A stretch of DNA of 64,000 nt, taken from Aplectana chamaeleonis. Taxonomy: Eukaryota > Nematoda > Chromadorea > Rhabditida > Cosmocercidae. A program made the translations under genes and the position numbers. This document shows, in pieces, positions 21,744 to 33,241 of this stretch. The notes under the pieces are model-generated. The model saw only the letters and a list, made by a program, of their open reading frames with translations, was not told where the DNA came from and searched no databases. The stretch spans positions 2,914,001 to 2,978,000 of the forward strand of contig JAPDOI010000009.1 in assembly GCA_029168955.1 (NCBI GenBank), read 5' to 3'. Position 1 is the stretch's first letter; each line of letters begins with the position of its first letter.

Positions 21744-22600
21744 GACTGTCCGCACACGCGGTCGGTGTGCGTGTTGAGCGACCACTCAGAAAAATGAAAA
21801 CACGTTACTTGTAACATAAAACACCGAAAACAACTCACTTGTAACATATCCGAGCTGATGTAAGTTACTTGCGACTTATCTCAGGTCATTTAAGTTATAT
21901 GTAACATATCGGCGGGGTTCTGCGTGCGGTGCTCCTCCGATATGTTACATGTATCTTAAATGACCTGAGATAAGTCGCAAGTAACTTAAATCGGCTCAAA
22001 TATGTTCGAAGTAACTTGCTTTTGATTTCTGAGACGACACTTTGTGCAGTGCGCCTCCGATATGTTACACGTAACTTAAATGGTACAATATAACTCGCAA
22101 GTAACCTAAATCGGTCGAGAAGATATTACCAAGGGAGATGTACGACGCACTCGCGGGGTCGGGCTTACGACTGGCGTTGGTGTTGGTTCTATTACCCAAG
22201 TTTGAGTTACTTGACCCCACACCCCGCACAACATTTTTCTGTGTAGTGTGTAGTCTGGGACGCGCTCTCTGCGTCGCGTGTCGTCTGCGTCACGTGATGG
22301 CCACCCATAGTGAAAATATACCTGTAAGTTACATGTAACATGAGTGTAACTTACATGCAATATAAATTTAAGTTACATGTAATATAAATGTATGTTACAT
22401 GTAATATAAATGTAACTTACTTGAGACATTCAAGTAAGTTACATTTATATTACAAGTACCTTGTTTTGAATTTTCTGAGAATATTGGACAAATATTGAGT
22501 AATATCCCAGTCAGCTGTGTGCAGCAGTGTGGAGGCTCGCGCGGAGAATGTCTTTGGGACGGTCGCCTGATACGCAGGCCGACCGCGTGGGCGGACAGTC
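21744..22600. mobile_element. GC-rich MITE interrupted by a CTCAG element
   Basis: The ends GACTGTCCGCACACGCGGTC and, inverted, GACTGTCCGCCCACGCGGTC face each other. Removing the nested 695-bp element leaves about 160 bp. Relatives lie at 39613-39830 and 41376-41460. Confidence 0.65.
21785..22479 (+). mobile_element. CTCAG element, TTACTTG family, copy 1 (695 bp)
   Basis: The left end is CTCAGAAAAATGAAAACA; the right end, inverted, is CTCAGAAAATTCAAAACA. Subterminal arrays of AAGTTACTTG(T/C)(A/G)A and AAGTTACATGTAACAT surround a GC-rich core of about 190 bp (22138-22330). The flanks CA and AA do not match, unlike copies 2 and 3. Confidence 0.75.
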
Positions 22601-22659
22601 AAATTCGGCAGACTTTACATATTTCTAGAACCAATTTTCGACCAGTTTCCTGAAAGAAA

Positions 22660-23480
22660 GTAATAGGCATTTTACCTAGAACGGTTTTTTGTGGGTGCGA
22701 AGCGAAGTTTATGGGGTTTTAAACAGTTCGAACACATCACATAGTTTTTGAAGGAATCGTTTTTAAAATTCTGTGGACCATTCCTCGATTTTGGAACGGC
22801 TACGGTTGGATACGGTGGGAATACGGTAATCGGTTTGAGCTCTCAGATTAGCCTTAAAACATCTTTTGGGTTACATAGAATGCTGAACACGAATTTGAGG
22901 TCAAAATGCTGATTTTCTCAATATTAGGATAAGTTACTTGAGCAAGGCGACATACTTTAAGAAAAAATTTATACCAATAAACTTGATGTACTTGCAGTGG
23001 CCTTTTTGAATCTGTTTGCAGTTGCGGAAGACTCCCCCAAAACCGAGTTATAGCGGGTTCCCTCAGATTGAGCGCTAAGGTAAGGGTGAACCCATCAGGC
23101 GATTTTCAGGGAGTTCTGGAGGTTATTCGGGATCCTGAACAGGAAATGGAGGTTCAATTATCGATTTTCTGGAAATTTCGAGCAATCCGGCACAAGGACT
23201 CTCGCCCGCGACATTTTTTGAGGCAAAATGAGCATTTTGATGAATTTCAAAACGCAATGATAGTTTCGCCTCGAAGCGTCGTAGTGAAGACTATTCGGAG
23301 TCCTCAACTCAAATCTGAGGTCCTTCTATCGATTTCCGATAGATTATGCACTGTGGGTTACGGTTGATATACGGTAGTTCGATAAATGTCTCGGATTTAG
23401 CTCCAAACTTCTCTATTCGGGTTTCCTGGGGCGCTAAACACGAAATTGAAGTCTACTTATCGAAATACTAAGGTAGGTTA
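22660..23480. repeat. Degenerate Tc5-like repeat body
   Basis: It contains degraded forms of the TACGGTGGGAATACGGTA and TTATCGATTTTC(T/G) blocks. No termini are visible. Confidence 0.5.
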
Positions 23481-23681
23481 CGCAAGTTAAACAGCATTAT
23501 GTATACATTGAATGCTGCTTTAGGGCACTAAGCTTAAGGGCACATCGAATGGGAAGAATATTTGCTGAATTTGCTCACTTTTTTTGTTTTCGATATTCTC
23601 TGTGTATTTCGTTTTTTTTGCAAATTGGGCGTTTTCCTGGAAGAAAAATTGATCAGTCAAGGAGTGATGGCGATTCATTTG

Positions 23682-23921
23682 CTCAGGCGTCTCTCGGCCC
23701 CTAGCCGCACCGAACAGGAATCGGAGCCGCCTGACAGTTCGGCTCGTTCTCCCAATCTCCGGGCCACTGCTGTTGCTGTTCGGGCCAACCGGAATAGCCC
23801 GGACAGCAACAACAGTAGCCCGGAAAGCAACAGCAGTGGCCCGGACAGCAACAGGAGCCGACTCGCAGATTGGGAGCACGAGCCGAACTGTCAGGAGGCT
23901 CGGGCCCGATAATCGCCTGAG
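23682..23921. mobile_element. CTCAGGCGAT MITE (240 bp), TG duplication
   Basis: It runs from CTCAGGCGTCTCTCGGCCCC to ATAATCGCCTGAG, with TG at 23680-23681 and 23922-23923. The interior is a long hairpin built from CCCGGACAGCAACA and its complement. It is the same length as the copies at 38940 and 50592. Confidence 0.88.
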
Positions 23922-23999
23922 TGGGGTGTTTAAGTTGCTCTCTGGGGAACTCTTTTTTGCAGACAGTTCGCATTTACAAGAAAAGCTATACTGAAGATT

Positions 24000-24354
24000 C
24001 TAAAGAGAAGCATTCGACATTTTTTTAAGACGGAAATCTTGAGGAAGGACTCTTTAGGCGGAGGCAATGCTAGGTCTTATCATGGCAGACATCTGTCAAG
24101 ACAATCTGAGGATCAATGTTCAGGGAATCAGGAGGCAACTTGTAGAATATTTTGGCTACTTGAAAATTTTGTAGCTTCTTTCTCCCGAAGAGTTTATTTA
24201 GGAGTTCTGAAAGTATCGAACAGTAGTTTAGAATGTCGAACTATGTGGTTTTGAACTATACCGACGTCGTCCTGCCGAAGAAAAGACTAGCATGGGCGAC
24301 GTAGCATCTCCACTGAACACATGAGCAATGAAAAAGTGTTTTGTCAGGTGAATC
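24000..24354. other. No recognisable gene
   Basis: No repeat match within the window and no supported exon. Confidence 0.4.
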
Positions 24355-24357
24355 TGA

Positions 24358-24963
24358 CAAGGGAACCACAATAAGTCATAGTGACCATTCCAAATGAAAT
24401 GTATTTTTCTAGAGCCATTTTCGAACGAAAAGTCCGAATATGCCCATCGCAGCTGCCTAGACCCACTCAGAGAAAAAGTTATAGGCATTTTTTCTCTGAT
24501 ATTCGTACTTATTGCACCCTCCTAGAAGCGCATTATTTTTACCAAAATCCGGAAACGGACCTCTTAATCGCGTTCGGCGCCCAAAACAGCGTTTTGGACT
24601 TACGAATTTTCGATTGGGCGTTTATTTGTACCAATTAGAGAGCTCTCGAAGCGTTTTAGAAAAATATTCCAGACCTTATTAAAAAATCGCTCTGGGGGGT
24701 CATTTGCGGTGCTGATCACGAATCTGAGGATCATATATCGATTTTCCGAAGTTTTCGACTGTATTCGTTCACAGATTCCCATCGGGGAAAGTTTGATGGC
24801 AAATCGCGACTTTTGACGATTTCTGGAGTGCTACTATAGAAAATGCTCGAATTATTTCTCTGGGCGTGATTTGGAGTGCTGAAGACGAATATGATGTCAG
24901 TTTATCGATTTTTGGCAGCTTACGGTAGAATACTGTGGGTATACGGTAGTTTGTGCAAAGTCT
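24358..24963. mobile_element. Tc5-like variant II, truncated left half
   Basis: It starts CAAGGGAACCACAATAAGTC, preceded by TGA (24355-24357). It shares the TGACCATTCCAAATGAAATG and GCCCATCGCAGCTGCCTAGA blocks with the other variant II copies. It stops at 24963, where a second copy begins. Confidence 0.75.
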
Positions 24964-24965
24964 CA

Positions 24966-26050
24966 TAAGGGAACCACAATAAGTCATAGTGACCATTCCA
25001 CATGGAAAAATTCTTTTCTAGAACCATTTTCAGACGAAAAGTCCGAATATGCCCATCGCAGCTGCCTAGACCCACTCTGAAAAAAGTTATGAGCGTTTTT
25101 TGAAAGCTTCGCGGCAAGGTAAGGGTTCCTTCCCCCTATGGAATTTTCAGGGTGTTTTCAAATTTTTCTCCGGATTTCGCTAAAAACATGTATGTAGGGG
25201 TAATCTGGGGTGCTGAACACGAATCTAGGGTTTGCTTGCCCAAATTTCAAGGTTTACTGTAGGTTACGGTAGGTGACATGCCATTTAGGAGGCAAAACCT
25301 ACCTCAATATTCCGATAATCGACAAATGGACATCAAATTCGTATTCAGCACCCCAAATAACCCCCACATAGAAACTTAGAGACAAATCTGAGACTTTGGC
25401 CAAACTACCGTATACCCACCGTAATCTACCGTAAGCTGCCAAAAATCGATAAACCGACATCAGGTTCGTGTTCAGCAATCCAAATAACCCCCAGAAAAAT
25501 AACTTGAGCATATTCTGTAGAAGCACTACGGAAATCGTCTAAAGTCGCGATTTGCCATCAAATTCTCCCCCGATGGGAATCTGTGAACGAATACAGTCTA
25601 AAAGTTCGGAAAATCAATAAATGAAGCTCAGATTCAAGATCAGCACCCCAAATAACCCCCCGAAGCGAATTTTTAGTCAAATCTGGAGTATTTTTCTAAA
25701 ACGCTTCGAGAGCTCTTTAATTGGTATATGTAAATAAACGCCCAACCGAAAGTCCAAAACGCTGTTAGTCTGCGCAAAGTTTGGAAAATGCTCCTTCAAC
25801 CTAACTTTGCTTAGTGGGGTAGTTTTGGGCGCTGAGCACGATTATGAGGTCCGTTTCCGGATTTTCTTAAAAATAATGCGCTTTTTGGAGGGTACAATAA
25901 GTACGAAAATCAGAGAAAAAATGCCTATAACTTTTTTCAGAGTGGGTTTAGGCAGTTGCGATAGGCATTTTTGGACTTTTCGTCCGGAAGTGGCTCTAGA
26001 AAAGTACATTTCAATTGGAATGGGCACTATGACTTATTGTGGCTCCATTG
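24966..26050. mobile_element. Tc5-like variant II, near-complete copy
   Basis: The left end (TAAGGGAACCACAATAAG) faces a right end that inverts the same blocks and finishes GGCTCCATTG, then TGA. It is about 1085 bp long, like the copy at 54405. The interior has paired TTACGGTAG / CTACCGTAA blocks and no transposase. Confidence 0.78.
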
Positions 26051-26349
26051 TGAGTGTGTCCGCGTTGTAACACCATATTCGGGAAGACGCTCTGTCGCCC
26101 ATGCTAGCCTTGCCCACCGCTTGCTCAGGCTCAACAGTGGCATTTAACCGGACGACGTCGGAATAGTCCAGAACCACATAGACGGCATTCTTCAGCACTA
26201 ATCCATACCAGGAAAACCGCTAAATTAAGTCTGCAGTAGAATGAAGTAACAAAATTATCTATGCTCCACGGAATCTCTCAAATTGTCCTGTGATGCCCTG
26301 AGCGTTGAGCCTCGGATTGTCGCGTCAGGTGCCTGTATGATATGATCTA

Positions 26350-26586
26350 CAGTTGACCGCAATGTTAAACGGGCATGGTGCGGTTGCGGACTCGCACTAA
26401 AACTACGGTAGAACCTGACACTTTGCCAGATTTCGTCATCGACCGGCGCCACAGCTGATATTCTCGTGAGCAGAGAGACGACGGTTGGCGCCGATCGATG
26501 ACGAAATCTGGCAAAGTTCCAGATTCTACCGTAATTTAGTGCGAGTCCGCAACCGCACCATGTCCTTTTAACATTGCGGTCAACTG
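26350..26586. mobile_element. Palindromic MITE, TA duplication (237 bp)
   Basis: CAGTTGACCGCAATGTTAAA... faces its inverse, with arms of about 100 bp and TA at 26348-26349 and 26587-26588. The CAGT start and TA target fit Tc1/mariner-type mobilisation. Confidence 0.85.
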
Positions 26587-27025
26587 TAGCATTGTATTTG
26601 CCCGAAGAGATGTCTTGAAAGATGTCCAAAGCTTTTTTTGAGAATCTTCGAAATGGCTGATCTTATGAATACGAACTGTTTCACGAAAAGGGTCTCTCGG
26701 AGAGTAGTTCCAGAGCCTCAGATGACAGACTTTCTTCGATCAGTACGTGATAAATTTCTACTTCAAAGAATACGACTCTTTTTACGAAACGGAAATCACA
26801 AAGAAAGTACGTATCTAAAAACAACAACAAAAAAAATAAGCGAATTCAAAAAGTGTAAACAAAAGCCACTGATTGCGAATATTGACAAATAATCTTCCCA
26901 ATCGGTGGGAAGTGAAAATTCCGTGAATGAAATTTGATTTATTTTCTGGTTGGGAGTGGGCGTCAAAATTTTCAGTCTAAAGTGGGAATTACTCCCCAAG
27001 GCTAATTAACAGTGTAAGGAAGGTA

Positions 27026-27254
27026 CAGGCCATAAAACGGCCAAAGTCTCACCGTCGACTGCGTACCACGCGCCGCGCGACCGCACGCGCGTCGGAAGCA
27101 GACGAGTTTTGGCCGCCGCGCGGAGGCCGAAACGTCGCGCGGCGGCCGGAACTCGTCGCGCGGCGGCCAAAACTCGTCTGCTTGCGACGCGCGTGCGGTC
27201 GCGCAGCGCGTGGTACGCAGTCGTTGGGTGAGACTTTGGTCGTTTTATGGCCTG
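27026..27254. mobile_element. Palindromic MITE, TA duplication (229 bp)
   Basis: CAGGCCATAAAACG(G/A)CCAAAG is at both ends in inverse orientation, flanked by TA (27024-27025 and 27255-27256). Near-perfect GC-rich arms contain GCGCGACCGCACGCGCGTCG. Confidence 0.88.
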
Positions 27255-27511
27255 TAGTGGTGTTCTATGAAAATTTAAAAAAAATTAAAAAAAGAGATAC
27301 GAAAATTGCTTTTTTTTCGGAAAATTTTAGTCTCTAATTTTTATTCGAAAAAAAAAATTATTCTGAGAGGGTACGGATAAAGATTCAATATTTTTCGAAC
27401 ATTTCAGTCTGCAAGGGAGGGAGACGCAACTTTGTCGAAATTCTTGGCAACGGTCTGCCTGACCCTGTATGGTGTGGCATTCAATGTATTGGTACCTTGA
27501 CCCGAAACATA

Positions 27512-27790
27512 CTGTGTTTATCTGGGTCCAATTCCGGTCCGCAATTGCGTCTCGACACGCTTTGCGGCCGCACGCGCTCGGGTCAGTCGAGTTTCCAGTG
27601 CCAAAGCCGACTCAATATGGCTTTTTTATACAGTTTTCTCCAGTTTTGTTTACTTGCCAGTTTCTAAAACCCACCTAGAGTCAACAGATCGGCGGCTGCG
27701 GCGCTGGAAACTCTTTCGACTCGAATGCGCGCGGCCGCAAAGCGTGTCGAGACGCAACTGCGGACCGGAATTTGGTCCAGAGAAGCACAG
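27512..27790. mobile_element. 279-bp MITE, copy 1, TA duplication
   Basis: The termini are CTGTGTTTATCTGGGTCC and, inverted, CTGTGCTTCTCTGGACC, extending into ATTCCGGTCCGCA(A/G)TTGCGTCTCG. TA lies at 27510-27511 and 27791-27792. It is the same length as the copy at 37293. Confidence 0.88.
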
Positions 27791-28261
27791 TATTCATTTT
27801 CATGAGAAAGCTTGCCTCAGGGAGAGCAAAGATATCTGAAAAAAGCAAATGTCGCTAAATTCTCTATCGTGGATACACGCAGGAATAACAAAAAAAAACG
27901 AAAATGACAAAAAAAAAGAAATAAAACACATAAAAATTTTTTTTGTTATAACTGCGCGCATCCATGGTAGAGACTTTAGGTATATCGATAATGTTCGTAT
28001 ATGGGAGGACACTCACCGTTTTTCAACGTTTCCGATGTTTTTTTTTCTTCGAAATTCTGAAGAAAATCACAACTTTGGCGTCGATTATGACGCAACTTAC
28101 AGTATGCCTAGTGGAAGTACGCAACAGCACAATCGCCTTTTTCCTTTGCCGTGAGCAGTAAAAACTTCTGGCTCTTAATATTTTCCCTTCGATTTGGATG
28201 TAAGCGGCTCTGAAGCACATAATGGCTTTCTACGTTAAAAACTGGTTCTGAAAAAAGAATA

Positions 28262-28917
28262 CTCAGAAAAATCAAAACAAGTTACTTGTAATATAGATGT
28301 GACTCACTTGAATGTCTCAAGTAACTTACATTTATATTACATGTAACTTAAATTTATATTGCACGTAAGTTAAACTTATATTGCATGTAACTTACATTTA
28401 TATATTCACCATAGGTGGCCATCATGTGACGCAGACGACACGCGACGCAGAAAGCGCGTCGCAGACCACACACTACGCAAAAAAATGCTGTGCAGGGCCT
28501 TACCTGCTGGTATGAGGTCAAGTATCTCAAACTTGGGTAAATGAACCAACAGCAACGCCAGTCGTAAGCCTGACCCCGCGAATGCGCTGTACATCAGCCT
28601 TGGAAATATCTTCTCGGCCGATTTAAGTTACTTGCGACTTATATTGTACCATTTAAGTTAAATGTAACATAAATATAACATAAACCCAGTGTTTTCTCAG
28701 AAATCGAAAAGAATTTACTTGTAACATATCTGGGCCGATGTAAGTTACTTGCAACTTATCTGAGGCCATTCAAGATAAATGTAACATATCGGAGGCCACC
28801 GTACGCAGTATCCCGCCGATATGTTTCATGCATGTAACTTGAATGACCTGAGATAAGTCGCAAGTAACTTACATTGGCTCAGATATGTTACAAGTAACTT
28901 GTTTTCATTTTTCTGAG
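28262..28917 (-). mobile_element. CTCAG element, TTACTTG family, copy 2 (656 bp)
   Basis: CTCAGAAAAATCAAAACAAG is at the left, and CTCAGAAAAATGAAAACAAG at the right when inverted. TA flanks both sides (28260-28261 and 28918-28919). The GC-rich core (28406-28594) is in the reverse orientation relative to copy 1. Confidence 0.88.
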
Positions 28918-29082
28918 TATTTTTAACGGAACGCATATATTTTTCTTGCAGCCTTTCCCAATTAGGCCTTGAACAATCATATAACTCTGCAATTGTACAG
29001 GTTTTTCGCACACACACCTTATCCTGCTTCTGCTATATATCTAGAGCCAGCAGAGCAAAAAAATATGGAGATGTGGGACTGA

Positions 29083-29951
29083 CAAGGACACTGCTTGCGG
29101 CCAGCGCGGGCACTCCAAAGCAAATAGTATACTGGCTAAAACCACTATTTGAACGTAGTATCCAACTATGGCCATCAGAGCTGCCCCCGACAGCTTTCAG
29201 CAAAGTTATAAGATTGCTTCGGTGAAAATTCACCCAGCAGTTGAGTGAAAGCGGCGTTTGGGCTTCGGTGGTGCAGTGCGATAAGGCGCTCAGTCGGAAA
29301 GGGAATATGCTGGTTCAATATCGCCCGGAGCCAAGCGTTTTGTGATCAACTCAGCACCTTGTGTAAGCATACCATAACTTGCACTGCGAAGTTAAACTGC
29401 AGTTACGGCAAAAAAAAACATCCAAAAATCGTGATAGTTATACGCGTTTTACCCTATTTTCTGTACATATGATACCTAATCGTGTTTAATTATACCACTT
29501 AGGGGTTCTGGAATTGTTCAAGATAAATGTTCCAATTTTGATTTTAAACTTCCTCACGAGGCTATTTGGAGAGCTTGACACGAATCTGAGTTCCGTTTAT
29601 CGATTTTTGTCAGCTTACGGTAAATTACGGTGGATATATGGCAGTTCGGTCAAGGTCTCAGATTTGCCTCGAAACTACTCTGTAGAGGTTATTCGTGGTG
29701 CTAAACAAGAATTTGACGCTGATTTTTCGATTTTCAAAGTATCTTTGAAGTGTGTTTCGCCAGTAATCCGGCCAGTAAATCCACCTTACCCACCGTAGTC
29801 GGCAGAAGACTCAACCTTAGCTGGCCGCGAACTGAAAAAAAAACGCCCATAACTTCTCCCAGAGTGATCCTACGCAGCTATGGAGAGTATATTCGGATTC
29901 GAAATTTGAAAATAGTCCTAGAAAAGTACATTTAATTGGGAATGACCCTTG
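29083..29951. mobile_element. Tc5-like variant II, split by a SINE
   Basis: It starts CAAGGACACTGC, with TGA at 29080-29082, and ends GAATGACCCTTG, with TGA at 29952-29954. The left half (to about 29230) retains GGCCATCAGAGCTGCC. A tRNA-like SINE interrupts it, and the right half carries the usual TTATCGATTTTTG body. Confidence 0.65.
29236..29366 (+). repeat. tRNA-like SINE, copy 1
   Basis: A 72-nt tRNA-like body (29261-29332) has a 7-bp acceptor stem, GGCTTCG / CGGAGCC, with one wobble pair. It also has an A-box-like TGGTGCAGTGCG and a B-box-like GGTTCAATATC. The T-arm does not fold properly, so it is tRNA-derived rather than a working tRNA. The match to 58385-58516 extends about 25 bp upstream and 35 bp downstream of the body. 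Confidence 0.6.
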
Positions 29952-29954
29952 TGA

Positions 29955-30303
29955 GTTGACCAACCAGAGAGCAGCACGTAGAGAATACGGTAGATGAAGA
30001 GAAGCAGTCGCCGGCCGTCTGGGCGTCGTCGACGACGATACTCCATGGATGGCTTCACGTCGCCGTCGTCTGGTGCTTCCATCTCGCCTCCACCGCCCCC
30101 ACCACATTCATATTCCAAACACGTCACCACGCATAATGGTGTGAATGCATGTCCCCCTCTATACACGAGCAGAGGAGGTTTTCGCTTCAGAATCACCATC
30201 AGCCAATCGATCAATGCGATTTCCTCGACGGCGATGAGCACAGAATTATTTGGGGTGTTGTGGTAGAAGGAGGGAAGCGAATGCTGTTAGGTGAGGCTGA
30301 ATT
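29955..30303. other. Coding-like GC-rich island, strand unclear
   Basis: Both strands are open. On +, an ATG at 29994 gives 90 codons with an Arg-rich start and a Pro run (SPPPPPPHS). On -, a frame runs through EYRRRRRPDGRRLLLFIYRI, basic then hydrophobic, up to the Tc5-like element. It lies between two mobile elements and matches no repeat here, so it may be a host exon remnant. I recognise no family. Confidence 0.2.
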
Positions 30304-30980
30304 CTCAGGCCGGTGTAGTACCAGAAAATTACCAGAAATTTCCCAGTGATCAGTGGTAAATGTGCAATTACCACCCGATGACGGACATTTTACCAGAGAA
30401 TTTACCCTAATCTCTGGTGTTGATAAATTCTGCCAGATTACGAGAGAGTTACCACTAAATTTCTCCTTAATTTTTCGGACTCCTCCCGTAATCCGTCAGA
30501 AAAATGATGATTTCTGACAGACTACGAAATACGGCTTCGGCATCCGAATCGGCGGTTTTGAGGTCAGTAAGAATGAGGTTTTAAGATCAAAACCTTTTCG
30601 GGACTCAGAAAGAGTGGTGAGGCGTGGTTTATACTCCAGGAAACTTCATAGCAAAACGGTCGAGGATTACGCCGGAACGCGGATGTGATCCATGTGGCGC
30701 GCATTGCGCCCGACTTAAAGGCACAGTAATCCTTCATACATGATTTTTTGTTGAGATTTTGAAGTAATTGTGTGGTGGAACCCTCCTGTGTAATACATGC
30801 AAAATAGATATAAGATCTCAATTCCTCCAAATGAGCGAGATATAAGCGAGCCCGACCCAAGTCTCTTCAGTCACCGCCACGGACCACGCCCCTTTTACAC
30901 GAACTATTGTAGATTTTTCCTAATGTCTTTATTCGTGAAATAATAGATTATTACGGACGCGAATTCAATATTCAGCCTTA

Positions 30981-31100
30981 GGCCGGGTTTATACTTCCAC
31001 CGCGGAGCAACGCGGCGGCTTACACTGACATTGAATCGACGCGCGACGTAATAGTGATTGATACTCAGTAATATCAAATGATCGCGTCGCACCCTATTGA
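30981..31100. repeat. Single end of a Harbinger-like MITE
   Basis: GGCCGGGTTTATACTTCCAC preceded by TTA resembles the terminus at 17685. No matching right end is visible. Confidence 0.4.
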
Positions 31101-31483
31101 AAGTGTCAACCCAGGTATACATCGTCGCACCTATAGGAGTGATATCTGATGGCTGAATTGAGATGCATTCGCACAAGCAACACCTTTTAGGATCCATGGT
31201 CAGCTGTCACTCATAGGCCCAGATAACCACTAGATCCATTGCTGAATCTTGGTAGATGAATTCAATAGATGAATCTTGGTTGCTCACCCCATGAATTCGG
31301 GGGGCTCAGGTACTCAGGGCCCCACATTTCGAGAGTGCCGGCCAGCGGCGAACCATGCTGCATGCGACGCACACGCAGCGCGGATGCACGCCACGCCATC
31401 TTCAATTCGGCCGGTTGGAAAGACAATTTATAATGATCACGAATGATCACGTCGTAACGTGCTTATCACGTGCACAGCCGGTA

Positions 31484-31690
31484 TAAAAGGTGCCTCATCT
31501 CACTAGAGTACTCATTCGGCATTCTGATGCCGGACCTGGAAGGTGACTTCGAATCACTCTCCGGAGGCCAGCACATTTTTGACTGCTGAGGATAGGGTAT
31601 CCCCAAGGCTGGGGGGAGGGCGGCTTTCGCCGCGATCTGCGGGAGGGTGGTTCTTCACCGCAGACTGCGGCGGACAGCGTAATCTGGCAG
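31484..31690 (+). promoter_or_regulatory. TATA box plus structured module (1.57-kb element)
   Basis: GGTATAAAAGGTGC is followed by CTCACTAGAGTACTCATTCGG. Then come a perfect 6-bp stem (CGGCAT / ATGCCG), GGGTATCCCCAAGGCTGGGG, and a long stem CGCCGC(G)ATCTGCGG / CCGCAGA(C)TGCGGCG. The same order recurs at 43107 and, reversed, at 63480, with different stem sequences. Confidence 0.6.
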
Positions 31691-31884
31691 AATTTTCCGT
31701 ACTATCCCGACCAGATTACGGGAAAATTCTGACAGATTTCGGAAAAAATCTGCCAGAAAACGGGAAAAATCTGCCAGAAAGCGGTAAAATTACCACCAGA
31801 GGAGGGCAAAATCGTTCCGTAATCTGGCAGAATTTTCCCGTAATCTGTCAGAATTTTCCCGTAATGCTCCGGCCTGAGTTATGG

Positions 31885-32300
31885 GGACATGGATGAATGG
31901 GTTTTTGTAAACCACATATTGAATTAATGAACTTTTCAAATAGTTGTGCTCGCATTTTTTAATGAATTTTGCAATCTCTAATAGCGCTTCTCCTCTTTAC
32001 GACTCTAAAGCTACAATCTCTTCGCCTTAACTCCGCCCAGAGGAAGTGTCATTTGGGATCCGACGCACGTTACCGTTTCTACGTAAGAGTACGGTCGGTT
32101 ACGATAATTATACCTGCGAAGGTCAATTTCCGGCTTTTGCCCAAACTTTTTGAGGAAGGATTGCTTGGGAAGCTCTACACAATTCTCTCATCCGTATGCC
32201 TACCCTAATCTTCAGTTTGCATTCTGCAGTCGAGCATAATCCTCCCTAGGCAAAGTTTTGGCAAAACGCGGAGAGTTGACTTCTTAGGTATAACTACTAG
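31885..32300. other. No recognisable gene
   Basis: AT-rich at first, then a short coding-neutral stretch. Nothing assignable. Confidence 0.4.
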
Positions 32301-32308
32301 TACCTTGA

Positions 32309-32811
32309 AGGCAGTGTTCACGATGAAAAACTTGGCCGTTATCTGACAAGAATGTAAGCTTTAGGTCCCTCTAAGCATTACCACGAAGACCGGCCAGGAA
32401 GTGGATGAAAATCCGCCAACGCCATATAACAGTTGTCCCACTTTCGTTCCGCTACAGGAACAGCTGCCGAGTTTTGAATATTCTTTATTGTAAAAGATTC
32501 TAACATCCAATCATGTGCATTAGCCCATCTTATTTTCTAAAACTTTTCGTGCAAGAAAGAGAAAACGAAGTCACTTACCTAAGAATCTTGAAGCGCAAAA
32601 CCACTTCCGACGTTAGGTTTGACGCCTTGTCTGCAGTCTCCCAAAACACACCAAACAGGCGTAATTAATCATTTCGGAGGTTTCTTTAACAGCTTCACCC
32701 GGTATTTGGGTGTTCTCAAGGGAATTTCGCCGTATTGTCGTCTACTTCGTGGACTTACGTACTCAGAAAACATTGAAAACTAGAATAAGGTTTTTATCGT
32801 AAACTGTGCCT
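32309..32811. mobile_element. TTAA-type MITE, copy c (about 503 bp)
   Basis: AGGCAGTGTTCACGATGAAA at the left and TTTATCGTAAACTGTGCCT at the right, with TTGA and TTAA flanks (one mutated). The interior differs from copies a and b. Confidence 0.7.
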
Positions 32812-32814
32812 TTA

Positions 32815-33240
32815 ACCTACCGAGCCTACACCTAGCTGAACACAACCTAGAATTTTCACAAACTTTGAGTCCTTAGTTCTGGAGAAAACAGCCTCAATGT
32901 CAGGGTTTACGGTATTCACAGCTGCAATGACGATGTTTACACTTGCGTGGACGACGGCTAAGATATGGACGATGGACACACTTTTGTGGCACAGTAGTTG
33001 ACCGAAATGGCTGGAATAACTTGGAGAAGACCGTTTCTCTCGCAGTTTTCGCATATTCCTTGAAACCGCCTGTAGCATGCGTTTCGATTCAGCGGGACAT
33101 CTCAAAATCGAAGCTCTGCCCGGACCCTGCCTTTGAGCTCCTCAAATACCCCCCTCCCCCCTACGAGAAGTTTGGACAAAGTCCGGAAATTTTATTTCCA
33201 CAAGTGTTTATGCCGTAACCTATCGTAAGCACAGTATCCT
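32815..33240. other. Unassigned sequence
   Basis: No repeat match. A minus-strand open frame of 97 codons overlaps a Tc5-body fragment and has no splice support. Confidence 0.35.
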
Positions 33241-33241
33241 A

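Larger units (their letters stand above)
30304..31878. mobile_element. 1.57-kb CTCAG element with TT duplication
   Basis: It begins CTCAGGCCGGTGTAGTACCA and ends, inverted, CTCAGGCCGGAGCATTACG. TT is at 30302-30303 and 31879-31880. Subterminal arrays of CAGAAAATTACC-type repeats (left) and GTAATCTGGCAGAATTTTCC-type repeats (right, 31680-31870) face each other. A TATA-driven structured module lies at 31484-31690. No transposase was found. Confidence 0.75.

Noticed and set aside
23520..23973. Overlapping open frames of ~90-120 codons
   Set aside because: They are read-throughs of the hairpin MITE at 23682-23921; similar frames appear in every copy of that MITE on both strands.
29261..29332. 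A functional tRNA gene
   Set aside because: The acceptor stem and boxes look right, but the T-arm does not pair and a second copy with the same flanks exists inside another transposon, which fits a SINE better.
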